Shown here: positions 1-7,320 of the stretch, piece after piece
Position numbering within the stretch: the first letter of the stretch is position 1
Layout: every line of letters begins with the position of its first letter
Source of the DNA: Tritrichomonas foetus
Taxonomy: Eukaryota > Parabasalia > Tritrichomonadida > Tritrichomonadidae
NCBI GenBank assembly: GCA_001839685.1
Contig: MLAK01000840.1
Location: forward strand, 43,368-56,998
Direction: 5' to 3'
DNA: 13,631 bases
Program-made: the position numbers and the translations under genes
Notes under the pieces: model-generated
Told to the model about the DNA's origin: nothing
The model's input: only the letters and a program-made list of their open reading frames with translations
Databases searched by the model: none

Positions 1-1733
1 TATGATGAGATACCTAAACATTCACAAAATTCACAATTGATAATTTCTGGATTACATGTTGTTTTAATATGAATTAATCGTTGTGAATTCGAAGATAAAT
101 TTTCAAGATTAAAATATGAGTTTACAAGTTGAAATGTTGAGATTGATGTTGAAAGTGTTATAAATGATTGAATAGTAGATGTTCCTGTAAAACCACTTTC
201 TTGAATATTCAGATTATCAATATGAATTGATGGTGAGGTTGATACATCAATATTCATGAAATATGTTGAAAAAACAGTATTTCGAAATGAAATATTATTA
301 ATATTTAAGGAATGAAAATTGTCAGTAAGACTAAGAAATTCACTTCCATAAATACAATTTGAAAACAAACAATCTTCAATATTAAAGACAATATTTGATG
401 TTTGAAGATTAGAAAAAATCATAAATGATTTAGAATTATGATTTTCAAATTCACAACATTTAATACTAATCGTAGTTTTTCCAATTTGATCAAAAACAAT
501 AACTGCACTTGAACTTCCATAAAATGTATGATTAATGAATTTATTTGATTCAAAAACAATTTCATTTGATACAATATATAATGATGATCTTTCGCTAAAT
601 CCACCACATGTATTAATAAATGTGTTATTTATAAATGATGCAATTGTTATTACATGCGAAGAAGGCCCTTTTGCAAGAATTGCCCCTGCTGTGATATATC
701 TGGTATTTCGTGGATCAAATATATTATTCGTTAAATACATCGCTTTTAAACAATCTTCTGCGGCAATAATGCCAGCACTATTGTAAGATGGAATCGCGAT
801 GTTTGTGAAAGTACAATCTTCTAAATTGAATATACTCCAATTTCCTATATCCAATGCACCTGCTGATTTTGCCTCTATATTTAAAAAAATACAATTGGAT
901 ATTGTTAATATTGATGTAGCAGTAGTTGTTGTAGAAATAGGATGAAGTTGTAATGCGCCTCCTTTGCCACTACTTTCCATCTGAGAAAAAGAGCAATTAT
1001 CAAATGTTAATTGAATTGGCCTATAAAAACTTAATGAAGCCCCACCGTAATCATTACTGGTAATATTATCAAATATGCATCCATTAAAACGAATTGGATA
1101 TGTAATATCTAGTGTTCCCATTGATCCATAACGAAAATGGCACAAACAATTGCCACTAGCTCGATAATGATTTGTAAAATGTACATGAATAATCGTAAAA
1201 TTCTGGGAATATGACCATATAGCCGAACCATTAACTGATCCATCAATATTGATTCGATCAAAAACTGAATCTTTAATTTGAAACATAGTGGACTGGCTAC
1301 CAATCCAAACAGCAGGTGATAGAGGATTTCCAATAAATGTACAATCAGTAATATAATGTTGTCCAAAAACAGAATAATTTAAAACAGTGCTGTCATAAAC
1401 TGTATTACTGAAGATAGTTGATGACGTCGCAATTTCCTGAAAAATATAATTAAAAAAAAAGCTATCCGAAACATGTGTTTTTCCAGTGATTATAATAGAT
1501 GACATTCTTGATGCTGCTGTTGTTTGAGATAGTTTTGAAATCTTTTTGTTATTAATTTGTTGAGTATTTTTAAAAGAACAGGAAGATATGTTTATTGTAT
1601 TGTATTTAAGAAAAAGTGTTTCTGTATTTTTTGCTTGAATATCTCCATGAATATGTTTAACGTCAATGAAAGACGAAGAATCTATGAGAACCTGGCATTT
1701 TACAAGGGATACACAAATAATGAGGAGTATCAT
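1..1733 (-). CDS. Pmp-like secreted/surface parallel beta-helix protein, partial (3' end off window)
   Basis: A reading frame of 577 codons runs without a stop from an ATG at 1733 to the left edge, so the C-terminus is missing. The start is fixed by the only in-frame ATG after an upstream stop at 1797-1799. It opens with a hydrophobic stretch (MILLIICVSLVKCQ) that looks like a cleavable signal peptide, so the product is probably secreted or on the cell surface. The rest is Asn/Ser/Thr/Ile-rich with spaced short strands ending in motifs such as FINN, FSNT, FSNC, FRNT and CxF, plus GGA[L/S] near residues 230-232 and 258-260. FxxN and GGA[ILV] are the hallmark repeats of chlamydial polymorphic membrane proteins, and Pmp-like families are known in trichomonads. 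No membrane span is seen in the visible part; one may lie beyond the edge. A generic right-handed beta-helix (pectate-lyase-like) protein is the main alternative. Function is presumed adhesion or surface display, not shown by sequence. Confidence 0.72.
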   Translation of the reverse strand, partial: MILLIICVSLVKCQVLIDSSSFIDVKHIHGDIQAKNTETLFLKYNTINISSCSFKNTQQINNKKISKLSQTTAASRMSSIIITGKTHVSDSFFFNYIFQEIATSSTIFSNTVYDSTVLNYSVFGQHYITDCTFIGNPLSPAVWIGSQSTMFQIKDSVFDRINIDGSVNGSAIWSYSQNFTIIHVHFTNHYRASGNCLCHFRYGSMGTLDITYPIRFNGCIFDNITSNDYGGASLSFYRPIQLTFDNCSFSQMESSGKGGALQLHPISTTTTATSILTISNCIFLNIEAKSAGALDIGNWSIFNLEDCTFTNIAIPSYNSAGIIAAEDCLKAMYLTNNIFDPRNTRYITAGAILAKGPSSHVITIASFINNTFINTCGGFSERSSLYIVSNEIVFESNKFINHTFYGSSSAVIVFDQIGKTTISIKCCEFENHNSKSFMIFSNLQTSNIVFNIEDCLFSNCIYGSEFLSLTDNFHSLNINNISFRNTVFSTYFMNIDVSTSPSIHIDNLNIQESGFTGTSTIQSFITLSTSISTFQLVNSYFNLENLSSNSQRLIHIKTTCNPEIINCEFCECLGISS

Positions 1734-1738
1734 TTTGA
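1734..1738 (-). promoter_or_regulatory. Initiator-like TCAAA abutting the Pmp-like start codon
   Basis: On the minus strand the sequence reads CATCAAAATG, where the final ATG is the start codon of the Pmp-like gene. The TCAAA core matches the motif just upstream of several other genes here. If transcription began at the A of TCA, as in trichomonad initiators, the 5' leader would be only 3 bases. The position is seen; the role is inferred. Confidence 0.35.
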
Positions 1739-1866
1739 TGATTTTAAAATATTGAATTTTTGTATTTATCTGAAAAAAATTATCGAATTCAAATTCTCAA
1801 AAATTATTGGGAGAAAAAATTGATAATTGAGAGAATTGGGTTTTTCTGAGAAATACACAGGAATAC

Positions 1867-2088
1867 TTAAATTCTTTTAAGTTTTAATGAATCTTCTGTT
1901 TGTATATATATTGATTTTACAATTTTTAGATTTTTTATTTCCGCAAGAATTCGGATTTTGATTCTATCGAAAATACATTTCGCTGATTTATAAAACTCAA
2001 ATGTTGAGAGTAACAAATTTATGCATAATTCTCTAAACGGAAATGATCGATACTGTATGAGTTTCTGAGATTTTACTTTTGATATCAT
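1867..2088 (-). CDS. Doubtful small ORF, 73 codons
   Basis: An ATG-initiated 73-codon frame lies between the Pmp-like gene and the divergent 634-residue gene. It is rich in Lys, Ile and Leu, as expected of random AT-rich sequence, and has no recognisable domain, signal peptide or membrane span. The only argument for it is a minus-strand copy of the initiator-like 15-mer (2122-2136) beginning 34 bases upstream of its ATG. Without that it would be dismissed. It may equally be untranslated leader or spacer. Confidence 0.15.
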   Translation of the reverse strand: MISKVKSQKLIQYRSFPFRELCINLLLSTFEFYKSAKCIFDRIKIRILAEIKNLKIVKSIYIQTEDSLKLKRI

Positions 2089-2121
2089 AAAATGTAAACT
2101 ATTGAAAAACTTGATGTCTAT

Positions 2122-2136
2122 ATTTGACCTTAAACC
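2122..2136 (-). promoter_or_regulatory. Initiator-like 15-mer on minus strand, identical to the SS18-like promoter copy
   Basis: The plus strand reads ATTTGACCTTAAACC, giving GGTTTAAGGTCAAAT on the minus strand. The identical 15 bases occur at 5080-5094 immediately upstream of the minus-strand SS18-like gene. Here they point leftward into the spacer, towards the doubtful 73-codon ORF and, 389 bases away, the Pmp-like gene. With the TCAAA at 2152-2156 it makes an inverted pair (TTTGACCTT...GAAGTCAAA), suggesting a divergent promoter. Confidence 0.4.
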
Positions 2137-2149
2137 GAAAATAATTTGA

Positions 2150-2165
2150 AGTCAAAGTAAACCAA
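2150..2165 (+). promoter_or_regulatory. Initiator-like AGTCAAAGTAAACC for the 634-residue gene
   Basis: AAGTCAAAGTAAACC lies just before the ATG at 2172; the A of TCA is 18 bases from the start codon. It keeps the TCAAA core and the trailing AAACC seen in the motif family of this window. This spacing fits the short 5' leaders usual for trichomonad mRNAs. The assignment is by position and similarity only. Confidence 0.4.
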
Positions 2166-2171
2166 ATAAAT

Positions 2172-4076
2172 ATGAATGACTCCATCGCAAGCACGATTCC
2201 CATGATGGAAACTTTTTTTCGCATTCATTTCTCACGAAACGATGAAATCTTAGAAGATTTGCTACCAAAATTGGCGAAATTCGATCCAAATTCACCACTT
2301 TCTAATTCATTAAAAACAATCCTCGAAGATTCTGGTCCTTGCATCTGCCTACTGAACCGGCTAATCAAGGAAACCCGAAACCATTACCAACCATCTGACA
2401 TAAACATCAAATCTCGCACGGCTGAATTGGAAGAATTATATGATATTCTCGTAAGTGCCAGAAAGTTGCTGGAAACTGAGCTTGAGTTTCATTCTATCGT
2501 CAATGCTATTATTTCATTCCACAAACGTGAAACAAATTATCCGCAAGTCTTCAACTTTTTGTTAACGGTCGTCCAAAATTCCAAATTAAATCACAGCGTT
2601 AATCTTAGCTCAAATCAAAGGCCAAATCTAATGTCAAATTCAATGACAAACTCAATGTCAAATTCACTGTCAAATACTTCTTCGAATCCATCAAATTTGA
2701 GTTCTTATTTGGTCAAAAACTTATTGAAATTGTTAAATGATAAAGCTCTTCATTCTTATTGTCCTTATGTTGCAGATAATGATTCTGATGGTGATTTTTC
2801 TTTCGATGAAATTTCAGATGTTGACCCTGACCTTCAACCCCGCATGCGAGTCAAAGAGACAATTTCCGAAATAATTCAAAAGTGTAATGAGAAATCTTCT
2901 TTTGCCATGAATCTTTTCTTAAATGGAATAATTAAAAGAGAAGATTTATTAATAACTTCACCTGAACTTGAACATTCATCATTAGTTCCTGATCCTGTTG
3001 CAATTGATTCACATAACTATGTCACACAAAGTGTCAAAAGAGGCGAAAATAAAGCCAATTATGATATTTTCCCTCGTGTTCAACATTCTTATCGTAATTC
3101 CAAACAATTCATTCCTGTTTCTTCATTTACTGGTGCTTCTGCATCCGAAGAATTCGCATTAAGTCGTAATTTAATCGCTGTCTATACTCCTCTTCATGAA
3201 ATTGAGAAATATCCTCCTGCAATTAATGTTGATTCTGATGTTTCAACAACTTCTATTTATTCTGCATGTCAAATTCTTCATGATCAAGAAATTGAAAGTG
3301 ATCTTTTATATAAAGCAACAACTGAAATACTCACGAAACGTATACATCCTGGATTAACTGCAACTTTATCTGATATTTATGGTTATGAAAGTGATGATGT
3401 CATTGACTTTTTGAAATCAGCTTATGAAGAAGCAAAACCTATTGTTGCAAAGACCATGACAGACGCTCTGACGAAACTCTCATTAAATTACTATAAAACA
3501 ATGAATGATTGTTATTCAAGGCTTACAAAAGAATCTTTTCGAACTTTTCCGCATCCTGAACATATTCCTGAATGTATTGAATACTTTAGTTCTCAAGTTT
3601 CGGTACTTGCACCCGAACAATCTTTTGTTGTAGAGTTTATAAAATCATTATTTAAGAATTCTGTGAATGACAATGAAGTGTTTGAAATGTCTTTTTGGGA
3701 AACGAATCTTTTCACGCATTTTTGTCTTTTTTATAAGTTTTATATTCGTAGATTTAAAGGTTATGATTATTTAAGACCACTTTTACCCCTTGTTGACTCA
3801 TCAGTGAATTGGTTTATGGCTTATGATTCAATGATAGAAGATGGTTTACGAGACCTTGGAATATTAGAATTTGATAACGAAGAGTTTAAGTATCAAACAT
3901 CATTCATATTAACAGGAATGAATCATACAATAAAAACAATTTGTGATTTGTTTAAGGAACCCAATTACGTGAATGGTAATTTGAACCCTGAATTAATTAA
4001 TAAAAACATCAAAAAGGTACAGTTTTTAAGGACCTCGGAATTTGATGTTCCTGTTTTGAAACTAAATATATTATAG
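2172..4076 (+). CDS. Unrecognised 634-residue protein, mostly helical
   Basis: I do not recognise this protein. It begins at an ATG 18 bases past an initiator-like TCAAA and ends at TAG. The first ~145 residues look alpha-helical. Residues ~148-178 are a low-complexity Ser/Asn linker containing four 12-bp tandem repeats (MSNS, MTNS, MSNS, LSNT; 2631-2678). A short acidic patch (DNDSDGDFSFDEISDVDPD) lies near residues 202-220. From about residue 390 to the end it is a continuous helical segment with conserved-looking Trp, Phe and Tyr, including FWETNLFTHF and VNWFMAYDSMIEDGL. There is no signal peptide or membrane span. The last region is faintly reminiscent of the MHD/MUN helical bundles of Munc13-type tethering proteins (hydrophobic patch, then a Trp and an acidic helix), but that is a weak impression and not an assignment. 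It is divergent from the Pmp-like gene and convergent with the SS18-like gene. Codon use resembles its neighbours, with no sign of transfer. Confidence 0.85.
   Translation: MNDSIASTIPMMETFFRIHFSRNDEILEDLLPKLAKFDPNSPLSNSLKTILEDSGPCICLLNRLIKETRNHYQPSDINIKSRTAELEELYDILVSARKLLETELEFHSIVNAIISFHKRETNYPQVFNFLLTVVQNSKLNHSVNLSSNQRPNLMSNSMTNSMSNSLSNTSSNPSNLSSYLVKNLLKLLNDKALHSYCPYVADNDSDGDFSFDEISDVDPDLQPRMRVKETISEIIQKCNEKSSFAMNLFLNGIIKREDLLITSPELEHSSLVPDPVAIDSHNYVTQSVKRGENKANYDIFPRVQHSYRNSKQFIPVSSFTGASASEEFALSRNLIAVYTPLHEIEKYPPAINVDSDVSTTSIYSACQILHDQEIESDLLYKATTEILTKRIHPGLTATLSDIYGYESDDVIDFLKSAYEEAKPIVAKTMTDALTKLSLNYYKTMNDCYSRLTKESFRTFPHPEHIPECIEYFSSQVSVLAPEQSFVVEFIKSLFKNSVNDNEVFEMSFWETNLFTHFCLFYKFYIRRFKGYDYLRPLLPLVDSSVNWFMAYDSMIEDGLRDLGILEFDNEEFKYQTSFILTGMNHTIKTICDLFKEPNYVNGNLNPELINKNIKKVQFLRTSEFDVPVLKLNIL
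2631..2678 (+). repeat. 12-bp tandem repeat, 4 copies, in frame
   Basis: Four successive 12-base units of the type atgtcaaattca encode MSNS, MTNS, MSNS and LSNT inside the Ser/Asn linker of the 634-residue protein. Unit length is a multiple of three, so copy-number change would keep the frame. Confidence 0.85.
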
Positions 4077-4608
4077 AAAAACGAATAAAAACGAAAATAT
4101 TTGAACTCTCATTTTTTGTTTTCATTAATTCAAAAGTAATAGATATAAATCGACTATACATTTGTTTATTTTCATGTCTGTTTTACTCGTGGTTGGTCTC
4201 AGAATTCATTAATCCAAGACAAATATAAGATTCAAACGCCCGTATTTCAATATGTTTTTCACTTATTAAGACTTGACGGCTTAACTTATAAGTTTAGAAT
4301 ATATATATATATACATTGATATACATTATCAAACATTGATATACATTATCAAACATTGATATACATTATCAAACATTGATATACATTATCAAACATTGAT
4401 ATACATTATCAAGCATTGATATACATTATCAAACATTGAAATGATGAACAAAATCATTTTGGAAATAATTGTGAACCCAAGAAAATCATCCTGATCAAAT
4501 ACATTTTTTCCCTTACATAAAAAATAGAGATAAAATTAATCGAAAACAAACAAAAATCCAAATAAATTTTTAGTTATAAAATAAACAGAACAAAAATAAT
4601 GGACCAAA
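4077..4608. other. Convergent intergenic spacer
   Basis: This 532-base spacer separates the 3' ends of two converging genes. Just after the 634-residue gene's TAG it reads GAAAAACGAATAAAAACG, which contains TAAA of the kind used as a polyadenylation signal near the stop in trichomonads. A short (AT)n run at about 4300-4312 leads into the hairpin minisatellite at 4313-4440. The remainder (4441-4608) is AT-rich with no open frame, RNA gene or other recognisable element. Confidence 0.7.
4313..4440. repeat. 20-bp minisatellite, 6 copies plus a partial; each unit is an inverted repeat
   Basis: The unit ACATTGATATACATTATCAA is repeated six times head to tail from 4313 to 4432, followed by ACATTGAA. 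The only difference among full copies is one A-to-G at 4413. Each unit holds TTGATA and its reverse complement TATCAA, separated by TACAT. The next TTGATA follows after ACA, so the half-sites alternate in orientation through the array with 5- and 3-base gaps. Near-identity of copies points to recent expansion or homogenisation. It sits between two converging genes. Confidence 0.97.
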
Positions 4609-5070
4609 TTATTCATTACTCTGGCCATCTATGCCATTCATAGCAAGCTCCTTTTCAAGTTGCTGGGCTTCTGTGAATCGATTCTGTCTTTTCAGGAAAC
4701 TGATATATGCAATAGAGAGGGGCGTAATTTTTTCTACTGGAATTGATGTTATTTCTGAAATTGTCCGAATACTTTTCAATCCATTCTGTTTGACTGATCT
4801 GACGAACTTCGAGAGGAGGATTTGTGAGTCTGCCGTTGGATCTTCGGTCAGGGCAGATCCGTCCTCGTTGACTTGCGATTTACTGGAAGCAATTGATGAT
4901 AGTTTTTCCAGATTCATTTGTAATCGTGATTTATAAATCATTGCATCCAAAACTCTGCCCTCTTGTTGAAGTTTCAATATCGATTTAATTAAATATGAAT
5001 TTTGATCGAGGAGGAATTGAACTTCTTCGGTAGAAATCTCAATCGGAGGAGGCTTTTCGATTTCTTCCAT
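4609..5070 (-). CDS. SS18/SSXT-family protein (SNH domain), putative SWI/SNF chromatin-remodelling cofactor
   Basis: This 153-residue protein has an SSXT/SNH domain at residues 14-62. Without gaps it lines up with the N-terminal domain of human SS18 and plant GIF/AN3 coactivators: shared positions include Q18, L21, D22, N24, L27, I28, I31, Q35, G38, Y46, L50, N53, L54, L57, I60 and A61. In animals this domain tethers SS18 to the BAF (SWI/SNF) remodelling ATPase; in plants it binds GRF transcription factors. Here a nuclear, chromatin-linked role is inferred. The Gln/Gly/Pro/Tyr-rich activation tail of SS18 is absent. Instead a second helical segment (residues 84-143) ends in LKRQNRFTEAQQLEKELA, which looks like a helical hairpin. 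The start codon is the first ATG, with an initiator-like motif 10 bases upstream (5080-5094). The stop TAA is followed by TGAATAAT. It converges on the 634-residue gene and lies downstream of the Jjj1 gene on the same strand. Confidence 0.85.
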   Translation of the reverse strand: MEEIEKPPPIEISTEEVQFLLDQNSYLIKSILKLQQEGRVLDAMIYKSRLQMNLEKLSSIASSKSQVNEDGSALTEDPTADSQILLSKFVRSVKQNGLKSIRTISEITSIPVEKITPLSIAYISFLKRQNRFTEAQQLEKELAMNGIDGQSNE

Positions 5071-5079
5071 CTAATTACA

Positions 5080-5094
5080 ATTTGACCTTAAACC
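5080..5094 (-). promoter_or_regulatory. Initiator-like GGTTTAAGGTCAAAT upstream of the SS18-like gene
   Basis: On the minus strand GGTTTAAGGTCAAAT ends 10 bases before the ATG at 5070; the A of TCA (5083) is 13 bases from it. The same 15 bases occur at 2122-2136, and the AAGGTCAAAT part recurs at the Jjj1 start. TCA placed this close to the start codon is the arrangement of trichomonad initiators, though the classic consensus has a pyrimidine after TCA and here it is A. Confidence 0.45.
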
Positions 5095-5319
5095 ACTAGA
5101 ATAAGGTTAAATATTTATAAACGAATCGAAATTAGAACACTTCTCCTTTCCTCCTTGTTTGAAGAAACTATCAAATAGAAAACATCAAAATTGCTTTTTA
5201 ACTTTAGCACTAGTATCACCTTTGAATCAATGAAAAATAATTACAGAAAAACCTGATGTAGAAATGAATAGATAAATTTTTATGAACAAAAGAAAATGTG
5301 TAAATCGGGAAAAAAAGTC

Positions 5320-7089
5320 TTACTCAGCAATTGCATGACCTGATTCATTCAAATGGTCAAATAGCTTCTTTCTTGATGGGAACAAAAGTCTGCATTTTCT
5401 ACACATGAACATTCCAGGTGGTGGATTTTTGATATTCTTTGGCAGCCTTTTTGGTTGTCCATCATTTGACTCTTTATTCATTTCCTCTAATGCTTGCTTT
5501 TGTTTCATTTTTCGAATTTCTTTCTTTGAAAGCTTCTTTTCTGGCTTAACTGGTTCTTCTTGTTCATTTTCTTTTCCTTCTATGAATTCTTTTGTTAATT
5601 GTTGCTGTTCTTCTAATTCTTTTTGAATTCTTTGTTCATTCTTTTGTTGTTTCATTTCTAATTTTGCTTTATGTTCTTCTTCTTGCATTTGTAATTTTCT
5701 TTGTTTTTCTTCCATGATTTGTTGTTTTCTTTTTTCTTTTTTAGAAAGTGGCTGTTTTTTATTTTGTTGAGATTCAGCCTTTTTATTTGTTGCTGCAGCT
5801 GCAGCTGCCATATTTTCTTCTTTCTTCTTCAGTCTTCGCATTTCTTTCTTTGATAATTGTTTCTTTTTACCTTTTTGTTTATTAATTTCATCATCATCTT
5901 CCTCTTCTTCGTTCTCGAGATTATCATCGTTCTGAGGTTCATCTTCTTGATCTATGGAATCATCTAAGTTATTGAGATCGATCTCAACGTCGCCTGCAAT
6001 TTGCCTAATTTCATCTTCATTCATGCATAATAATACGTAAGTTTTTGCTTTATGTTCGTATAATGTTGGATCACTTAAGAATCTCCTTTTTGGACCATTT
6101 GCAGCTTTTTGGTGCTTCTTTGTAGCACAATGTGCTTTAAATGCGCTTTCGGTTTTAATTTCTCGTTTGCAAAATGGGCACGACCATTTGCCGATTTGAT
6201 TTTCTTCATCCTCGTTATCGAATTGATGTAAGTAAATTAAATCATCTTCAGTATATTCAATCTTTGGACCACTTTCTTCATATTTGGCAAGTTCCTCAAG
6301 CATTTTTTGTTTTTCCGCTTCTCTTCGAGCCTGTTCTTCTGCTTCTCGTAGCAATCTTTTCTCTTCGATTTCTTTCAAATGCTGAATAACTCTTGGATCT
6401 CTCTTTTTGACGTATGACGCCAATTCACGAACACTTGCAACAAACTCTTTTTCGGCTTTTGCTCGCGCTTTCTCATTATCTTTGCTCATTGCACGACGGT
6501 ACATGGCATTTGGGGCATCTTTCAAACGATAAATGTCAACAAAGGCAAACGACCGTTTAGTTTTGAAGCATGTCCAAAAAGCGTAAAACGCGTTAACGTC
6601 TTCCCATGATGAATCCGCATTTCCAAAGCCGGGAGCTTCGGCATTTTCTTCTTCTGCCAAAGTAGCAAACGCCTTCCTGAAAACTGGATAGAAACCGTTG
6701 GACTTCTCGCTGAATCCGATATATGCGCATGCATGAAAAAGTGACATAATATCGACCTTTGAAGCTTGAAATTCGCCATCTTCATTTTTTGAGAGGTTTC
6801 GATGGCCGTCATACCAAGCGCGTTCGTGATCGTCTGAAAGAATTGAGTAAGCGTGTTCGATCAATTGGAAGATTCGGGTCGCCTCTTCTTCGTTTCCATG
6901 ATTTCGATCAGGATGCCACTTCATGGCAGCACGACGATAAGCCTTTTTAAGAGCATCCTGAGAACAGTCTTCTGAGCATCCGAGAAGAGTGTAGTAGTCG
7001 GTCTCTTCGGTGAAATCGCTCATGAATAAATCTTGAATATGATTTCCAAGAAATTTTGAAAGATTTTTTGGTCTGGTCTGAGACATCAT
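5320..7089 (-). CDS. JJJ1: J-domain protein of the Jjj1/DNAJC21 family (60S ribosome biogenesis)
   Basis: This 589-residue protein has the full domain order of yeast Jjj1 and human DNAJC21. A J domain spans residues 31-97 with the HPD motif at 59-61 that stimulates Hsp70. It is followed by the family's FYAFWxxF...RAM..EN.KAR..A..EF region and VKKRDPRV (residues ~168-234). A first C2H2 zinc finger has C304, C307, H320, H326 and a C-terminal one has C563, C566, H579, H585. An acidic stretch (386-401) and Lys/Glu/Gln-rich helices separate them. In yeast, Jjj1 works with Rei1 and Hsp70 to release Arx1 from cytoplasmic pre-60S subunits; the same role is inferred. The C-terminal half is unusual for three copies of LSKKE(M/K/I)R at residues 412, 448 and 520 and a six-Ala run at 428-433. 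The chosen ATG overlaps an initiator-like TCAAATG, so translation may instead begin at the next codon or at M23 (7023), nearer the J domain. Confidence 0.95.
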   Translation of the reverse strand: MMSQTRPKNLSKFLGNHIQDLFMSDFTEETDYYTLLGCSEDCSQDALKKAYRRAAMKWHPDRNHGNEEEATRIFQLIEHAYSILSDDHERAWYDGHRNLSKNEDGEFQASKVDIMSLFHACAYIGFSEKSNGFYPVFRKAFATLAEEENAEAPGFGNADSSWEDVNAFYAFWTCFKTKRSFAFVDIYRLKDAPNAMYRRAMSKDNEKARAKAEKEFVASVRELASYVKKRDPRVIQHLKEIEEKRLLREAEEQARREAEKQKMLEELAKYEESGPKIEYTEDDLIYLHQFDNEDEENQIGKWSCPFCKREIKTESAFKAHCATKKHQKAANGPKRRFLSDPTLYEHKAKTYVLLCMNEDEIRQIAGDVEIDLNNLDDSIDQEDEPQNDDNLENEEEEDDDEINKQKGKKKQLSKKEMRRLKKKEENMAAAAAATNKKAESQQNKKQPLSKKEKRKQQIMEEKQRKLQMQEEEHKAKLEMKQQKNEQRIQKELEEQQQLTKEFIEGKENEQEEPVKPEKKLSKKEIRKMKQKQALEEMNKESNDGQPKRLPKNIKNPPPGMFMCRKCRLLFPSRKKLFDHLNESGHAIAE

Positions 7090-7112
7090 TTGACCTTGTA
7101 TTTTACCTTACA
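7088..7112 (-). promoter_or_regulatory. Initiator-like AAGGTCAAATG with a second AAGGT upstream of the Jjj1 gene
   Basis: On the minus strand the sequence just before and into the start codon reads AAGGTCAAATG, with another AAGGTAAAA 14 bases further upstream. AAGGTCAAAT matches the copies at 2122-2136 and 5080-5094. The start codon overlaps the motif, so if transcription starts at the A of TCA the leader to the first ATG would be two bases. Confidence 0.4.
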
Positions 7113-7320
7113 ACCGACCATAAAATCAAAAACTCTGCCTATCATGAATTCTTGTGATTATAACATATAGTTTTTTTAAAAATTAGATAAATATGTGTTA
7201 CAACTACATAGCTACTATTTTGGAAAATTTCACGTTAAAAATCAACATTTTTGCAGTTTATTAATTCGTAAAAAACTTCTTTAAATAGTTTTTAATATGA
7301 TATAAACAAAAACAATTTTA

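Noticed and set aside
535..786. Plus-strand 83-codon ORF and minus-strand 62- and 85-codon ORFs within 1-1733
   Set aside because: They overlap the much longer open minus-strand frame of the Pmp-like gene with its signal peptide and repeats.
1557..1823. Plus-strand 88-codon ORF over the start of the Pmp-like gene
   Set aside because: It is antisense to the signal peptide and first repeats, with no recognisable content of its own.
4177..4220. Possible tRNA-like stretch with GGTTGGTCTC
   Set aside because: No cloverleaf could be drawn; acceptor arms and a TTCRA T-loop are missing.
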